Origin: Rikenellaceae bacterium UBA1749
GTDB lineage: Bacteria > Bacteroidota > Bacteroidia > Bacteroidales > Rikenellaceae
Direction of reading: 5' to 3'
Assembly: GCA_002315675.1 (NCBI GenBank)
Contig: DCHP01000006.1
Span: 1-36,504, forward strand
DNA: 36,504 nt
Shown: positions 8,016 to 15,765 of the stretch, in pieces
How the letters are laid out: each line of letters begins with the position of its first letter
How positions within the stretch are numbered: position 1 is the stretch's first letter
Position numbers and translations under genes: made by a program
The notes under the pieces: generated by a model
What the model saw: the letters and a program-made list of their open reading frames with translations, nothing else
Databases searched by the model: none
Told to the model about the DNA's origin: nothing

Positions 8016-8688
8016 CATTCCGCACCAGTTCCAAAGATAGAGCCCCAGGCAGATGCGATTGAAGGTCTGCCTGGGTTATTTTGTATATTTTTGGGGTATT
8101 TGATCTTGGATATCTATCAAAGAACGGGTCATTTGAAAGGAACAATTCCATTTTTTTTGTTTTGTAGTACCTTGGAATTAATCTGTAAAGTTCAAATACC
8201 TTTGATTTTGCGCATACTGTAACACCGCATTGACCTTCTGAAAAGGTAGTTACAATCAACAGATACGTTTTATTGCAGGAAGTATTCAGGTCATCAACCG
8301 CAAGACAATCGGCATCAGGATTGATTCTATAACGTATGGATATGTGCCTTCCGAATTTTTGATTGATTGAATTCATTATAGCCTTGAAGACTGTTCCATG
8401 GGGAGAGCTGTCATTGATATTTTTATGAGCAATATAATAATGAATCATTTCATGAATCACAATATCCTCAAGTTCTGTTTCAGGAATATCAACAGCTTTG
8501 GTAATTATTATCTTGAAACCATAGTACTCTTTCTTCCCAAGAAATTTTCTTCTGACACAAAAGTGAAATTTACCAAGACACTTTCTTGCCCTACCCATTT
8601 CAATAGGAATTTGAGGCAATTCACCATTGAAACATAAGATATTGAATCTATCAAAACAATCCTGTACAAATTTTTCCGTTGCAATCAT
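7993..8688 (-). CDS. SprT-like zinc metallopeptidase-fold protein
   Basis: From the ATG at 8688 the protein is 231 residues. It begins MIATEKFVQDCFDRFNILCF, usual for SprT-like proteins of this phylum. The zinc site is visible: HEMIH at residues 79-83, with a further His at about 97 (SSPHGTVF). Relatives include the eukaryotic DNA-protein crosslink protease Spartan; the bacterial role is not settled. The frame also extends to a TTG at 8754, but that would overlap the upstream methyltransferase gene, so the ATG is preferred. It is the third gene after kbl and the DNA-methyltransferase, with a 31-base gap. The link of a Spartan relative with an alkyl-DNA repair protein suggests a shared DNA-repair theme (inference). 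Confidence 0.82.
   Translation of the reverse strand: MIATEKFVQDCFDRFNILCFNGELPQIPIEMGRARKCLGKFHFCVRRKFLGKKEYYGFKIIITKAVDIPETELEDIVIHEMIHYYIAHKNINDSSPHGTVFKAIMNSINQKFGRHISIRYRINPDADCLAVDDLNTSCNKTYLLIVTTFSEGQCGVTVCAKSKVFELYRLIPRYYKTKKMELFLSNDPFFDRYPRSNTPKIYKITQADLQSHLPGALSLELVRNVIRPKSH
8044..8082 (+). terminator. Terminator of the oxidoreductase gene, inside the SprT-like CDS
   Basis: A perfect 10-base-pair stem, CCCAGGCAGA (8044-8053)/TCTGCCTGGG (8066-8075), with a 12-base loop, is followed by TTATTTT. It lies 28 bases after the stop of the plus-strand gene and wholly inside the convergent minus-strand coding sequence. Confidence 0.8.
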
Positions 8689-8719
8689 AAACGCGGTAAT
8701 GCAAAATAAGATGAGCTGA

Positions 8720-9238
8720 TTATCGATATCCAACTGAAACAGACCGGTTCTCAAAATCGAGAAGCCGTTTCTTCATTCCAACACCGTATGCAAATCCGGC
8801 CAGGTGTCCTCCTGCGCCGATTACCCGATGGCATGGGACCATTATCATTATTCTGTTATGTTTGATTGCCTGACCTATAGCACGGCAGACTGCCCCACTT
8901 TTCCCCAGACATCTTGCCACATCTCCATAGGTAATTGTTTTCCCATAAGGAATGTTTCTGACAATATTCCAGACCTCAAGTTGAAACTCAGTTCCTTCCA
9001 AACAAAGACAGGGGAGTTCCACTGATTCTAAATCACCCATAAAATAGCAACACAACCACTTTTCAGCTTTGTCAAGATGACTTTTGATTCGAGTCATTGC
9101 ATCAAAATCATAAGAGTCACCATCAGAATGTCTTGAAGGACTTTCACATGTATCAGGAAAAATTGCAGTTATTCCATCAGCATTTGAAGAAACGACAAGC
9201 CGAGCAATCGGGGTAACAATTATGCGTGAAAGAGTCAT
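8720..9238 (-). CDS. ogt: Methylated-DNA-protein cysteine methyltransferase (O6-alkylguanine repair)
   Basis: This 172-residue suicide repair protein transfers alkyl groups from O6-alkylguanine in DNA to its own cysteine. The active-site motif PCHRV lies at 135-139 with acceptor Cys136. The helix-turn-helix region with IPYGKTITYGDVAR (about 96-109) and the C-terminal FAYGVGMKKRLLDFE are typical. Length fits Ogt/MGMT without the Ada regulatory domain. The start overlaps the kbl stop in the sequence TAATG, indicating coupled translation. The frame ends 31 bases before the SprT-like ATG. Confidence 0.93.
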   Translation of the reverse strand: MTLSRIIVTPIARLVVSSNADGITAIFPDTCESPSRHSDGDSYDFDAMTRIKSHLDKAEKWLCCYFMGDLESVELPCLCLEGTEFQLEVWNIVRNIPYGKTITYGDVARCLGKSGAVCRAIGQAIKHNRIMIMVPCHRVIGAGGHLAGFAYGVGMKKRLLDFENRSVSVGYR

Positions 9239-10425
9239 TATTTAAGGACACCGAATTTTCTGGCCACCTTAATGAATGCATCCTTGCATTTATCCAGATC
9301 CTCTATTGAATGTCCGGCAGAAACCTGTACCCTAATACGTGCCTGATCCTTAGGCACAACAGGATAATAGAATCCTGTTACATAAATACCCTCATCAAAC
9401 AGTGCCGCAGCCATCTGCTGAGACAGACGTGCATCATACAGCATAACTGCACAGATTGCAGACTGAGTCGGTTTGATATCGAATCCTGCTGCCTTCATTC
9501 CACCGATAAAGTGTTTAATATTAGCGGCAAGTTTATCATGAATCTCATCTGACTGAGACAACATCCTGAACACTTCAAGCGATGCCCCCACTACAGCAGG
9601 AGGAACAGAATTAGAGAATAGATATGGACGCGAACGCTGGCGGAGCAAATCAATTATTTCCTTCTTGCCTGTTGTGAATCCACCAACTGCGCCACCAAAT
9701 GCTTTACCAAGTGTACCTGTCAATACTTCAACTTTACCTCTGAGATTATAAAGTTCGGTAATACCACGACCAGTAGGTCCCACCACACCTGCAGAATGGC
9801 ATTCATCAACCATAACAATTGCTTTATATTTCTCTGCCAGTTCAACGATTCTGTCAAGAGGAGCAACATTACCATCCATGGAGAATACACCATCTGTAGC
9901 AATAATACGGAATCTTTGTGCCTGAGCAAGCTGGAGCTGACGTTCTAGATCTTCCATATTTCCATTTGCATAACGGTATCTCACCGCTTTTGACAGACGA
10001 ACTCCGTCTATAATTGATGCATGGTTCAAGGCATCAGATATGATTGCGTCTTCAGGCCCCATAAGTGGTTCGAAAAGACCTCCATTTGCATCAAAGCATG
10101 ATGCGTAAAGTATTGTATCCTCCGTGCCAAAATAATCAGAAATTGCACGCTCCAGTTGTTTATGCATATCCTGGGTCCCGCAAATGAAGCGGACTGAGCT
10201 CATACCGAAACCATGACTATCCATTGCTTTCTTGGCAGCGTCAATAACCCTGGAATTATTTGAAAGTCCCAGGTAATTGTTTGCACAAAAATTCAATACA
10301 TCCTTATCTCCCACACGAATCTTTGCCTGTTGGGATGAAAGAATTTCACGTTCCTTTTTATAAAGACCAGCTTCCTCAATCGAAGAAAGTTCTTTTTTAA
10401 GAAAATTCTGTAATTCAGTGTACAT
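9238..10425 (-). CDS. kbl: Glycine C-acetyltransferase (2-amino-3-ketobutyrate CoA ligase)
   Basis: A 395-residue PLP enzyme of the alpha-oxoamine synthase family. It cleaves 2-amino-3-ketobutyrate with CoA to glycine and acetyl-CoA, the second step of threonine breakdown. Visible features: VRFICGTQDMHKQLE (78-92), DALNHASIID with His134, VDECHS with Asp207 and His210, and the PLP lysine Lys241 in TLGKAFGG. Length matches the family. The close relatives 8-amino-7-oxononanoate synthase and serine palmitoyltransferase are less likely given the FICGTQ and GTLGKAFGG context. The usual partner, threonine 3-dehydrogenase, is not in this window. It heads a kbl-ogt-SprT unit and has its own promoter. 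Confidence 0.95.
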   Translation of the reverse strand: MYTELQNFLKKELSSIEEAGLYKKEREILSSQQAKIRVGDKDVLNFCANNYLGLSNNSRVIDAAKKAMDSHGFGMSSVRFICGTQDMHKQLERAISDYFGTEDTILYASCFDANGGLFEPLMGPEDAIISDALNHASIIDGVRLSKAVRYRYANGNMEDLERQLQLAQAQRFRIIATDGVFSMDGNVAPLDRIVELAEKYKAIVMVDECHSAGVVGPTGRGITELYNLRGKVEVLTGTLGKAFGGAVGGFTTGKKEIIDLLRQRSRPYLFSNSVPPAVVGASLEVFRMLSQSDEIHDKLAANIKHFIGGMKAAGFDIKPTQSAICAVMLYDARLSQQMAAALFDEGIYVTGFYYPVVPKDQARIRVQVSAGHSIEDLDKCKDAFIKVARKFGVLK

Positions 10426-10452
10426 TATTGAAAGAATTTATGTGATTTAGCT

Positions 10453-10460
10453 TAATTTTG
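10453..10460 (+). promoter_or_regulatory. -7 box for lysC-lysA
   Basis: TAATTTTG matches TAnnTTTG. ATTG at 10427-10430 lies 22 bases upstream as a possible -33 box. The predicted start near 10466 leaves a leader of about 35 bases before the GTG at 10501, and almost none before the alternative TTG at 10468. Confidence 0.6.
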
Positions 10461-10483
10461 CAGTTTATTGAATACTAATATTA

Positions 10484-10491
10484 CAAAGTTA
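10484..10491 (-). promoter_or_regulatory. -7 box for kbl-ogt-SprT
   Basis: On the minus strand this is TAACTTTG, matching TAnnTTTG. Transcription would start near 10478, about 50 bases before the kbl ATG. It lies downstream of the lysC -7 box, so the two promoters face each other and the first bases of both transcripts would overlap. No good -33 box is visible. Confidence 0.5.
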
Positions 10492-10500
10492 TTAAAAAAA

Positions 10501-11790
10501 GTGAGAAATGTTCTAAAATTCGGGGGTACTTCAGTTGGGTCAGCCGAGAATATCAAGAAGGTATCTAAGATTGTAGAAAATCCTGATGTTAAGCTAGTTG
10601 TATTATCTGCAATGTCTGGTACGACAGACATTCTCGTGAAAATAGAAGCTGCTGCAAAAGCAAACAAGAAAACTGAAATTGTCAGCAATATAGAATTTCT
10701 GAAAAGCAAATACCTGACTTGCATCGGGGACTTGCTTAAGGATAAGAAATCTGCAACAGATTATATTAACGATACATTGGAACAGATTTCAACTATAAGC
10801 ACAAATGGATTTTCCGATGGAGAGATACAGGCTCGCGGAGAACTTATGACAACTTTCATTTTCACTGAGTATTTGAAAGAGACCGGAAGAAAAGCCGAAT
10901 TGCTGTTCAGTCCTGATTATATGTTCACTGACAAATCAGGGACAGTGATTCAGGAAAAGCTTTCAGCTATGAAAGATGCGACCTCAGACAAGGATACAAT
11001 ATATGTAGCACAGGGATTCATCTGCACAACTTCAGCCAACAAGCTTGGAACTCTGGGCAGAGGAGGCTCTGATTATTCAGCCGCACTTATGGGAGTTGCA
11101 ATAGAAGCAGACGAAGTTCAGATTTGGACTGATATTGATGGCATGCATACCGGAGACCCTCGCTATGTCAAAGGAACGCATCCAATCCGTATGATGAGTT
11201 TCGAAGAAGCTGCAGAAATGGCATACTTCGGAGCAAAGATTCTTCACCCTGCGACAATCGACCCTTGTCGTAGAGCAGGAATTCCGGTAATACTGAAAAA
11301 CACCATGGATCCTGCAGCTGAAGGCACTACTATCGGAGATGAGGACCAGTCTGCAACAACATTCCATGCAGTAGCCGCAAAGGATGAGATTACACTTATC
11401 CGTATTTCATCAGCAAGAATGCTGATGGCATATGGTTTCCTTTGCAAGGTATTTGAAATTTTTGAAAAATGGAAAACTCCTATTGACATGATTACGACTT
11501 CGGAAGTAGCTGTTTCCCTTACAATAGACAACAGTCTTCACCTTTCTGAGATCAAGACTGAACTTGAAGAGCTTGGCACTGTTGAAATTGAGCATCGCAA
11601 TTCAATTGTATGTATTGTAGGGCGTATGGATTATGATCACTCAGGAATTTCAGCACGGATTTTCAAGGCAGTGGAAAACATACCAGTAAAAATGATATCC
11701 TATGGGGCATCCCATCATTCCATTTCACTATTGATTGATACGAAATACAAGGTTGCTACTCTTCAAAGTCTTAACAACAATCTATTCTAG
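10501..11790 (+). CDS. lysC: Aspartate kinase (monofunctional)
   Basis: Aspartate kinase phosphorylates aspartate, the first step towards DAP, lysine, threonine and methionine. The 429-residue protein has the N-terminal LKFGGTSVG motif (residues 5-13), GRGGSDYSAALMG, and WTDIDGMHTGDPRY, then a C-terminal pair of ACT regions for feedback control (from about residue 300). No homoserine dehydrogenase domain is present. The frame extends to a TTG at 10468, but the GTG at 10501 gives MRNVLKFGGTS, matching family starts, and a sensible leader. It is followed 5 bases later by lysA, so it probably supplies the DAP/lysine branch. Confidence 0.93.
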   Translation: MRNVLKFGGTSVGSAENIKKVSKIVENPDVKLVVLSAMSGTTDILVKIEAAAKANKKTEIVSNIEFLKSKYLTCIGDLLKDKKSATDYINDTLEQISTISTNGFSDGEIQARGELMTTFIFTEYLKETGRKAELLFSPDYMFTDKSGTVIQEKLSAMKDATSDKDTIYVAQGFICTTSANKLGTLGRGGSDYSAALMGVAIEADEVQIWTDIDGMHTGDPRYVKGTHPIRMMSFEEAAEMAYFGAKILHPATIDPCRRAGIPVILKNTMDPAAEGTTIGDEDQSATTFHAVAAKDEITLIRISSARMLMAYGFLCKVFEIFEKWKTPIDMITTSEVAVSLTIDNSLHLSEIKTELEELGTVEIEHRNSIVCIVGRMDYDHSGISARIFKAVENIPVKMISYGASHHSISLLIDTKYKVATLQSLNNNLF

Positions 11791-11795
11791 CAGTC

Positions 11796-12956
11796 ATGGC
11801 AAATTTTAATATTTCAAGAATATCAGCAATAGAGAATACTCCATTCTACTTCTACGACATGGAGCTTCTTTCCAGGACTCTGGACACCGCAAAAAAATCT
11901 GCAGACAGATATGGGTATCACCTGCATTTTGCGGTAAAGGCAAATTCTGAGCCTAGAATTCTGAAGGAAATAGCTAAAAGAGGTATCGGAGCAGATTGTG
12001 TAAGCGGATGGGAAATAGAAAGGTGTATTGAGTGCGGATTTGCCCCAGAAAGCATAGTCTTTGCCGGAGTAGGAAAAAGCGACAGGGAAATCGAATATGC
12101 TCTAAAGCAAAAAATCTTCATGTTCAATATTGAATCCATCGAAGAAATCGGAGTTATCAGTGAATTGGCAGCAAGTCTAGGCATTGATTACGTTGACATC
12201 AGTATCAGAATCAACCCGGATATTGAACCTGAAACCCACAAATTCATTTCAACAGGTCATAGCGAAAGTAAATTCGGGATTCCCAAAAGTCGTCTTAACG
12301 AAGCCTGTGATAAAATCAACCAATGTCATAACCTTAAACTGAAAGGTATCCATATGCATATTGGGTCCCAGATTCTGGATATGGGATTTTTCGAAAACCA
12401 GGCAAAGACAGGATCTGAAATATTATGTCAACTTAAAGCTGACGGATATGATGTTGAAGTCGCAGACATGGGAGGTGGTCTTGGGATTGATTATGAAAAT
12501 CCTGACTTAAATCCAATCTCTGACTTTGATGGGTACTTTGATGCATATCACAGAAATATGCCTGATGATATAAATCTCCATTTTGAGATTGGCCGGGCAC
12601 TTGTTGCCCAATGTGGAGAACTGATATCAAAGGTCCTTTACACAAAGAATGCTACTGAAACCAAGAAATACATAATCATTGATGCCGGAATGACTGAACT
12701 GATCCGTCCTGCACTATATGGCGCAAAGCATCAGATTAAGAATATTTCTGCACAGAACAGGGAAAATGGGATATATACTATAGGTGGCCCAATTTGTGAA
12801 TCGAGTGATATTTTTGCAAATGACATCACCTTTCCTGAAAGCAAACGGGGAGACATTTTATCGATAAAATCAGCTGGAGCCTATGGTTCCATCATGAGTT
12901 CACATTACAATTTAAGACCAACTGCACCTGCTTATTTTTCTGACAGTATTGAATAA
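11796..12956 (+). CDS. lysA: Diaminopimelate decarboxylase
   Basis: This 386-residue PLP enzyme of fold type III decarboxylates meso-diaminopimelate to lysine. The PLP lysine is Lys48 in HFAVKAN. The phosphate-binding glycines are GGG at 226-228 (DMGGGLGIDYENP). The dimer-partner cysteine is Cys334 in GGPICESSD. The end GAYGSIMSSHYNLRP is typical. Length is slightly below the common 400-420 residues but all landmarks are present. It lies 5 bases after lysC and is surely co-transcribed. The residues flanking the PLP site favour DAP over ornithine/arginine as substrate. Confidence 0.94.
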   Translation: MANFNISRISAIENTPFYFYDMELLSRTLDTAKKSADRYGYHLHFAVKANSEPRILKEIAKRGIGADCVSGWEIERCIECGFAPESIVFAGVGKSDREIEYALKQKIFMFNIESIEEIGVISELAASLGIDYVDISIRINPDIEPETHKFISTGHSESKFGIPKSRLNEACDKINQCHNLKLKGIHMHIGSQILDMGFFENQAKTGSEILCQLKADGYDVEVADMGGGLGIDYENPDLNPISDFDGYFDAYHRNMPDDINLHFEIGRALVAQCGELISKVLYTKNATETKKYIIIDAGMTELIRPALYGAKHQIKNISAQNRENGIYTIGGPICESSDIFANDITFPESKRGDILSIKSAGAYGSIMSSHYNLRPTAPAYFSDSIE

Positions 12957-12958
12957 AT

Positions 12959-13102
12959 AAGTCAACTGGGAATTGTCGTTTTGTGAAGTATTGACCAACG
13001 AATACATAACCTTATGGTCGGCAAGTCTACTGGAAATTGTTGGTTTTGTGGAGTATTGAGCCGAAGCAAATAGATATAATGCATCTTGATTTTGTGAAGT
13101 AT
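12959..13102 (+). repeat. Imperfect direct repeats upstream of pth
   Basis: Two copies of a unit of about 35 bases lie about 64-65 bases apart, at 12959-12994 and 13023-13059. They share AAGTC-ACT followed by GGAATTG/GAAATTG, then TTTTGTG-AGTATTGA. A third, partial copy (TTTTGTGAAGTAT) lies at 13090-13102. The leading motif AGTCTACTGGAAATTG resembles the end of the dispersed repeat at 756 (AGTCTACTTGAAAAAG), with 13 of 16 bases the same. The 206-base gap holds no convincing gene; the frame running through it into pth is not needed by that protein. Confidence 0.7.
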
Positions 13103-13162
13103 ACTTTTTTGACTACTTATATCTGGTGTAGAGAATCTAAGCAAATATTAAAGAAGAATAAT

Positions 13163-13795
13163 ATGGGATGGCTGTCAACTTTATTGTTTGGGGAGAAAAT
13201 TGAAATTGATAGTAGTATGAAATATCTGATTGTCGGACTTGGTAATATAGGAGCCGAATATTGCGGCACAAGACATAATATTGGTTTTATGGTAGCAGAT
13301 GCCCTGGCTGAAAAACTAGGAGCAACTTTTTCTTCAGATAGATACGCATCTGTCGCTGAAGGGCATCACAAAGGCCGCACATTTATCATAATAAAGCCAT
13401 CCACATATATGAATCTATCTGGCAATGCCGTCAGATACTGGATGCAGAAGGAAAAGATTCCTGTTGAAAATATTATGGTACTTGTTGATGATATAGCACT
13501 TCCTGTCGGTTCTGTACGGATGAGAAAATCCGGTTCAGATGGCGGGCATAATGGATTAAAGCACATAGCTTCATCCATATCTACGGAGAGTTATGCACGC
13601 ATCAGGTTAGGAGTAGGTGGAAATTTTCCTCAGGGACATCAGGTTGACTATGTACTGGGAGAATTCACTGCAGAAGAAAAAGAAACCCTGAAAGAGCCTA
13701 TCAGCAAAGCTGTCGATGGGTGCATTGCATTCAGTACAATTGGGGTTGACAGGGCAATGAACAGTTGCAATACCAAAGTCAAGAAAACAGACTAG
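13163..13795 (+). CDS. pth: Peptidyl-tRNA hydrolase
   Basis: Pth frees tRNA from peptidyl-tRNA that drops off ribosomes. The bacterial-type fold is clear: YLIVGLGNIGAEYCGTRHNI with the catalytic His, KPSTYMNLSGNAV, VLVDDIALPVG, and SGSDGGHNGLKHI. Starting at the ATG at 13163 gives 210 residues with an 18-residue leader before MKYLIVGLGN; the ATG at 13217 gives the textbook start and 192 residues. The leader looks codon-like (MGWLSTLLFGEKIEIDSS), so I list the longer form, with real doubt. A longer reading from 13037 runs through repeats and is unlikely. The gene is bracketed by repeat sequences on both sides, and no clear promoter was found before it. Confidence 0.93.
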   Translation: MGWLSTLLFGEKIEIDSSMKYLIVGLGNIGAEYCGTRHNIGFMVADALAEKLGATFSSDRYASVAEGHHKGRTFIIIKPSTYMNLSGNAVRYWMQKEKIPVENIMVLVDDIALPVGSVRMRKSGSDGGHNGLKHIASSISTESYARIRLGVGGNFPQGHQVDYVLGEFTAEEKETLKEPISKAVDGCIAFSTIGVDRAMNSCNTKVKKTD

Positions 13796-13806
13796 TAACC
13801 ATATTT

Positions 13807-13906
13807 GAATCCACTTGAAATAGTCCAAAAATTGAAAAACACCCACATTACAGAGGTATTTGTCAGTTACAGAAACAGTTAACTAAACATTTTTTCAAGT
13901 TGATTC
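13807..13906 (+). repeat. Dispersed ~100-base repeat, copy B, inverted ends
   Basis: The ends are a 16-base inverted repeat with two mismatches: GAATCCACTTGAAATA at 13807-13822 and TTTTTCAAGTTGATTC at 13891-13906. The body matches the minus strand of 756-849, including ACTTGAAATAGTCCAAA and ATTACAGAGGT. It starts about 11 bases after the pth coding region, so it may also act as a transcript end for pth. No gene lies in it. The rest of the gap to 14013 holds only the promoter at 13979. Confidence 0.75.
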
Positions 13907-13978
13907 ATATTTACCATATCAGAGAGGTTCCATCTTGTCAGTGAAAGAAGACACTATAGAAATATTTAATTATTGAAA

Positions 13979-13986
13979 TAGTTTTG
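13979..13986 (+). promoter_or_regulatory. -7 box for hslR-rnhB-tatD
   Basis: TAGTTTTG matches TAnnTTTG, 27 bases before the ATG at 14014, giving a leader of about 22 bases. No TTTG is seen at the -33 distance. Confidence 0.5.
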
Positions 13987-14013
13987 CTTTATAAGAGGTT
14001 TACGTATAGATAA

Positions 14014-14433
14014 ATGAGTAGAATAGATAAATACCTATGGGCAGTTCGCCTCTACAAGACCCGTACAGACGCAACAGATGCCGTAAAAAGCGGAAGGATA
14101 ACCATCAATGGTCATTCAGTCAAGCCTTCGTACGAAGTTCATATTGGGGACACTATCAGCAAGAAAGTGCCGCCCATCGTCTATTCTTTCAATATACTTG
14201 ATATTATTACCAATAGACAGCCTGCTAAAAACGTTCCTCTGTATATACAGGATGTAACTCCAGCTAGCGAACTTGAAAAGCTTGAAATGCTTCGCATGGA
14301 AAGGTTCGCAGTCAGAGATCGGGGAACAGGTCGCCCTACTAAGCAGGACCGCCGCAGAATAGAAGAATTCATGGACACACCGGAATTCTCATTCAATCCG
14401 TTTGATGACGAAGATGAAGACTCCGAATCTTAA
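14014..14433 (+). CDS. hslR: S4-domain RNA-binding protein (Hsp15-like)
   Basis: This 139-residue protein starts with an S4 RNA-binding domain (residues 1-65), with the run RIDKYLWAVRLYKTRTDA, then SGRITINGHSVKPSYEVHIGD. A basic stretch follows (RDRGTGRPTKQDRRR) and the end is acidic (DDEDEDSES). E. coli Hsp15 has the same layout and binds free 50S subunits carrying nascent chains, recycling stalled ribosomes. That fits its neighbours pth (peptidyl-tRNA release) and RNase HII. The acidic tail overlaps the rnhB start by 20 bases. Function in this phylum is inferred from family. Confidence 0.85.
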   Translation: MSRIDKYLWAVRLYKTRTDATDAVKSGRITINGHSVKPSYEVHIGDTISKKVPPIVYSFNILDIITNRQPAKNVPLYIQDVTPASELEKLEMLRMERFAVRDRGTGRPTKQDRRRIEEFMDTPEFSFNPFDDEDEDSES

Positions 14434-15001
14434 GACTCATTTGACTGATTTTATCGAGGCGGGAATTGACGAAGCCGGAAGAGGACCTCTTGCCGGTCCC
14501 GTTTTCGCGGCGGCAGTAATTCTTCCACTGGATTTTTACGACCCGCTTCTCAATGACAGTAAGCAGATGAGCCGTGAGAATATGCTACAGGTAAGAGAAC
14601 ACATTGAAAAAGATGCAATTGCCTGGGCAGTTGACAGTTCTTCAGCCGAGGTGATAGATCGTGAGAATATTCTACGGGCAACATTTATGGCCATGAATGG
14701 AGCTGTAAGGAAATTATCAGTAAAACCTCAACTACTGCTTGTTGATGGGAACAGATTCCAGTGTTCATGCGGGATTCTATACAGGACATGTATCAAAGGT
14801 GATGCAGAATTCGCATCAATAGCTGCAGCATCTGTCCTTGCAAAAACATACAGGGACGACTTGATGATCAGGCTCGCAGAGAATTATCCCGAATATGGAT
14901 GGGACCAGAATTTTGGTTATCCCACAAAAGCGCACCGTGAAGCTATAATTAAATATGGTTATTCCCCATACCACAGAAAAACATTCAAGGTTAAATTATG
15001 A
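14414..15001 (+). CDS. rnhB: Ribonuclease HII
   Basis: RNase HII removes ribonucleotides misincorporated in DNA and RNA in RNA-DNA hybrids. From the ATG at 14414 the protein has 195 residues. The four acidic residues are visible: Asp19 and Glu20 in GIDEAGRG, Asp111 in LLLVDGNRF, and Asp130 in CIKGDAEFASIAAASVLAK. The C-terminal FGYPTKAH and YSPYHRKTF match family ends. Alternatives at 14405 (ATG) and 14402 (TTG) add three or four residues; 14414 aligns best with family starts. It overlaps hslR by 20 bases, and its stop overlaps tatD in ATGA. Confidence 0.94.
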   Translation: MKTPNLKTHLTDFIEAGIDEAGRGPLAGPVFAAAVILPLDFYDPLLNDSKQMSRENMLQVREHIEKDAIAWAVDSSSAEVIDRENILRATFMAMNGAVRKLSVKPQLLLVDGNRFQCSCGILYRTCIKGDAEFASIAAASVLAKTYRDDLMIRLAENYPEYGWDQNFGYPTKAHREAIIKYGYSPYHRKTFKVKL

Positions 15002-15765
15002 TTGATACACATTCGCACCTCTATGATGAAGCATTCGACCAAGACAGGGATACAGTCATTAAATCTTGTCAGGACTTGAATGTAACGAAGATTATCTCCC
15101 CAGCAGTAGACAAGGAATCGTACAAGAAGATGAATAGTCTCGCTGATAGATACAATGGATATATATTTCCCACCATGGGACTACATCCCACATCTGTCGG
15201 TTGTACATGGGAGGAAGACCTTGCTTATACAAAACAACTTCTTTTCGACAATCCTACGAGGTATGTTGCAATAGGGGAAATTGGTCTTGATCTATACTGG
15301 AGTGAGGAATTCTTTATTGAACAATGTGAAGTGCTGAGACAACAGACCATGTGGTCCCTGGATCTGCACAAACCTCTTATTCTACATGTCCGCAAAGCGT
15401 ATGAAGAAATATTTCAGATGCTGGAACCCTTTGGAGGAAAATTAAGGGGTGTATTTCACAGTTTTGAGGGAGAAGAGAAACATATTGAAAGGATAAACAG
15501 ATGTGGGGACTTCTATATTGGAGTCGGTGGAGTGGCAACATACAAGAAAAGAGTATCAAGGCTACTGGCTTCCAAGGTACCGCTTTCAAGAATAGTACTT
15601 GAGACAGATAGCCCATACCTTACCCCAAGTCCTCTTCAAGGCAATAGAAATTCAACTGAGAACCTTCCGGTTATTGTAAAGAAACTGTCTGAAATCTACT
15701 CGGTATCTCAGGAGGAAGTTATCCGGCAGACAACAGAAAATGCAGAGAGACTATTTTTTGAATAA
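14998..15765 (+). CDS. tatD: TatD family metal-dependent hydrolase/DNase
   Basis: A 255-residue TIM-barrel amidohydrolase-like protein of the TatD/YcfH family, associated with 3'-5' DNase activity on single-stranded DNA and with D-aminoacyl-tRNA deacylation in some members. Metal ligands are visible: His5 and His7 in DTHSHLYD, Glu in IGEIGLDLY, His in PLILHVRKA, His in GVFHSFEG, and Asp in LETDSPYL. The ATG overlaps the rnhB stop (ATGA). The last 15 bases overlap the end of the convergent riboflavin synthase gene. Family is certain; precise substrate is not. Confidence 0.92.
   Translation: MIDTHSHLYDEAFDQDRDTVIKSCQDLNVTKIISPAVDKESYKKMNSLADRYNGYIFPTMGLHPTSVGCTWEEDLAYTKQLLFDNPTRYVAIGEIGLDLYWSEEFFIEQCEVLRQQTMWSLDLHKPLILHVRKAYEEIFQMLEPFGGKLRGVFHSFEGEEKHIERINRCGDFYIGVGGVATYKKRVSRLLASKVPLSRIVLETDSPYLTPSPLQGNRNSTENLPVIVKKLSEIYSVSQEEVIRQTTENAERLFFE

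Noticed and set aside
8689..8754. TTG start at 8754 for the SprT-like protein
   Set aside because: It would overlap the ogt-type gene by 35 bases and add residues not typical of the family; the ATG at 8688 matches family starts.
10426..10500. Possible lysine riboswitch upstream of lysC
   Set aside because: The leader is about 35 bases, far too short for the known lysine riboswitch, and no aptamer features are seen.
13037..13162. N-terminal extension of pth from the TTG at 13037
   Set aside because: The extension runs through the direct repeats and has no similarity to Pth; the ATGs at 13163 or 13217 suffice.
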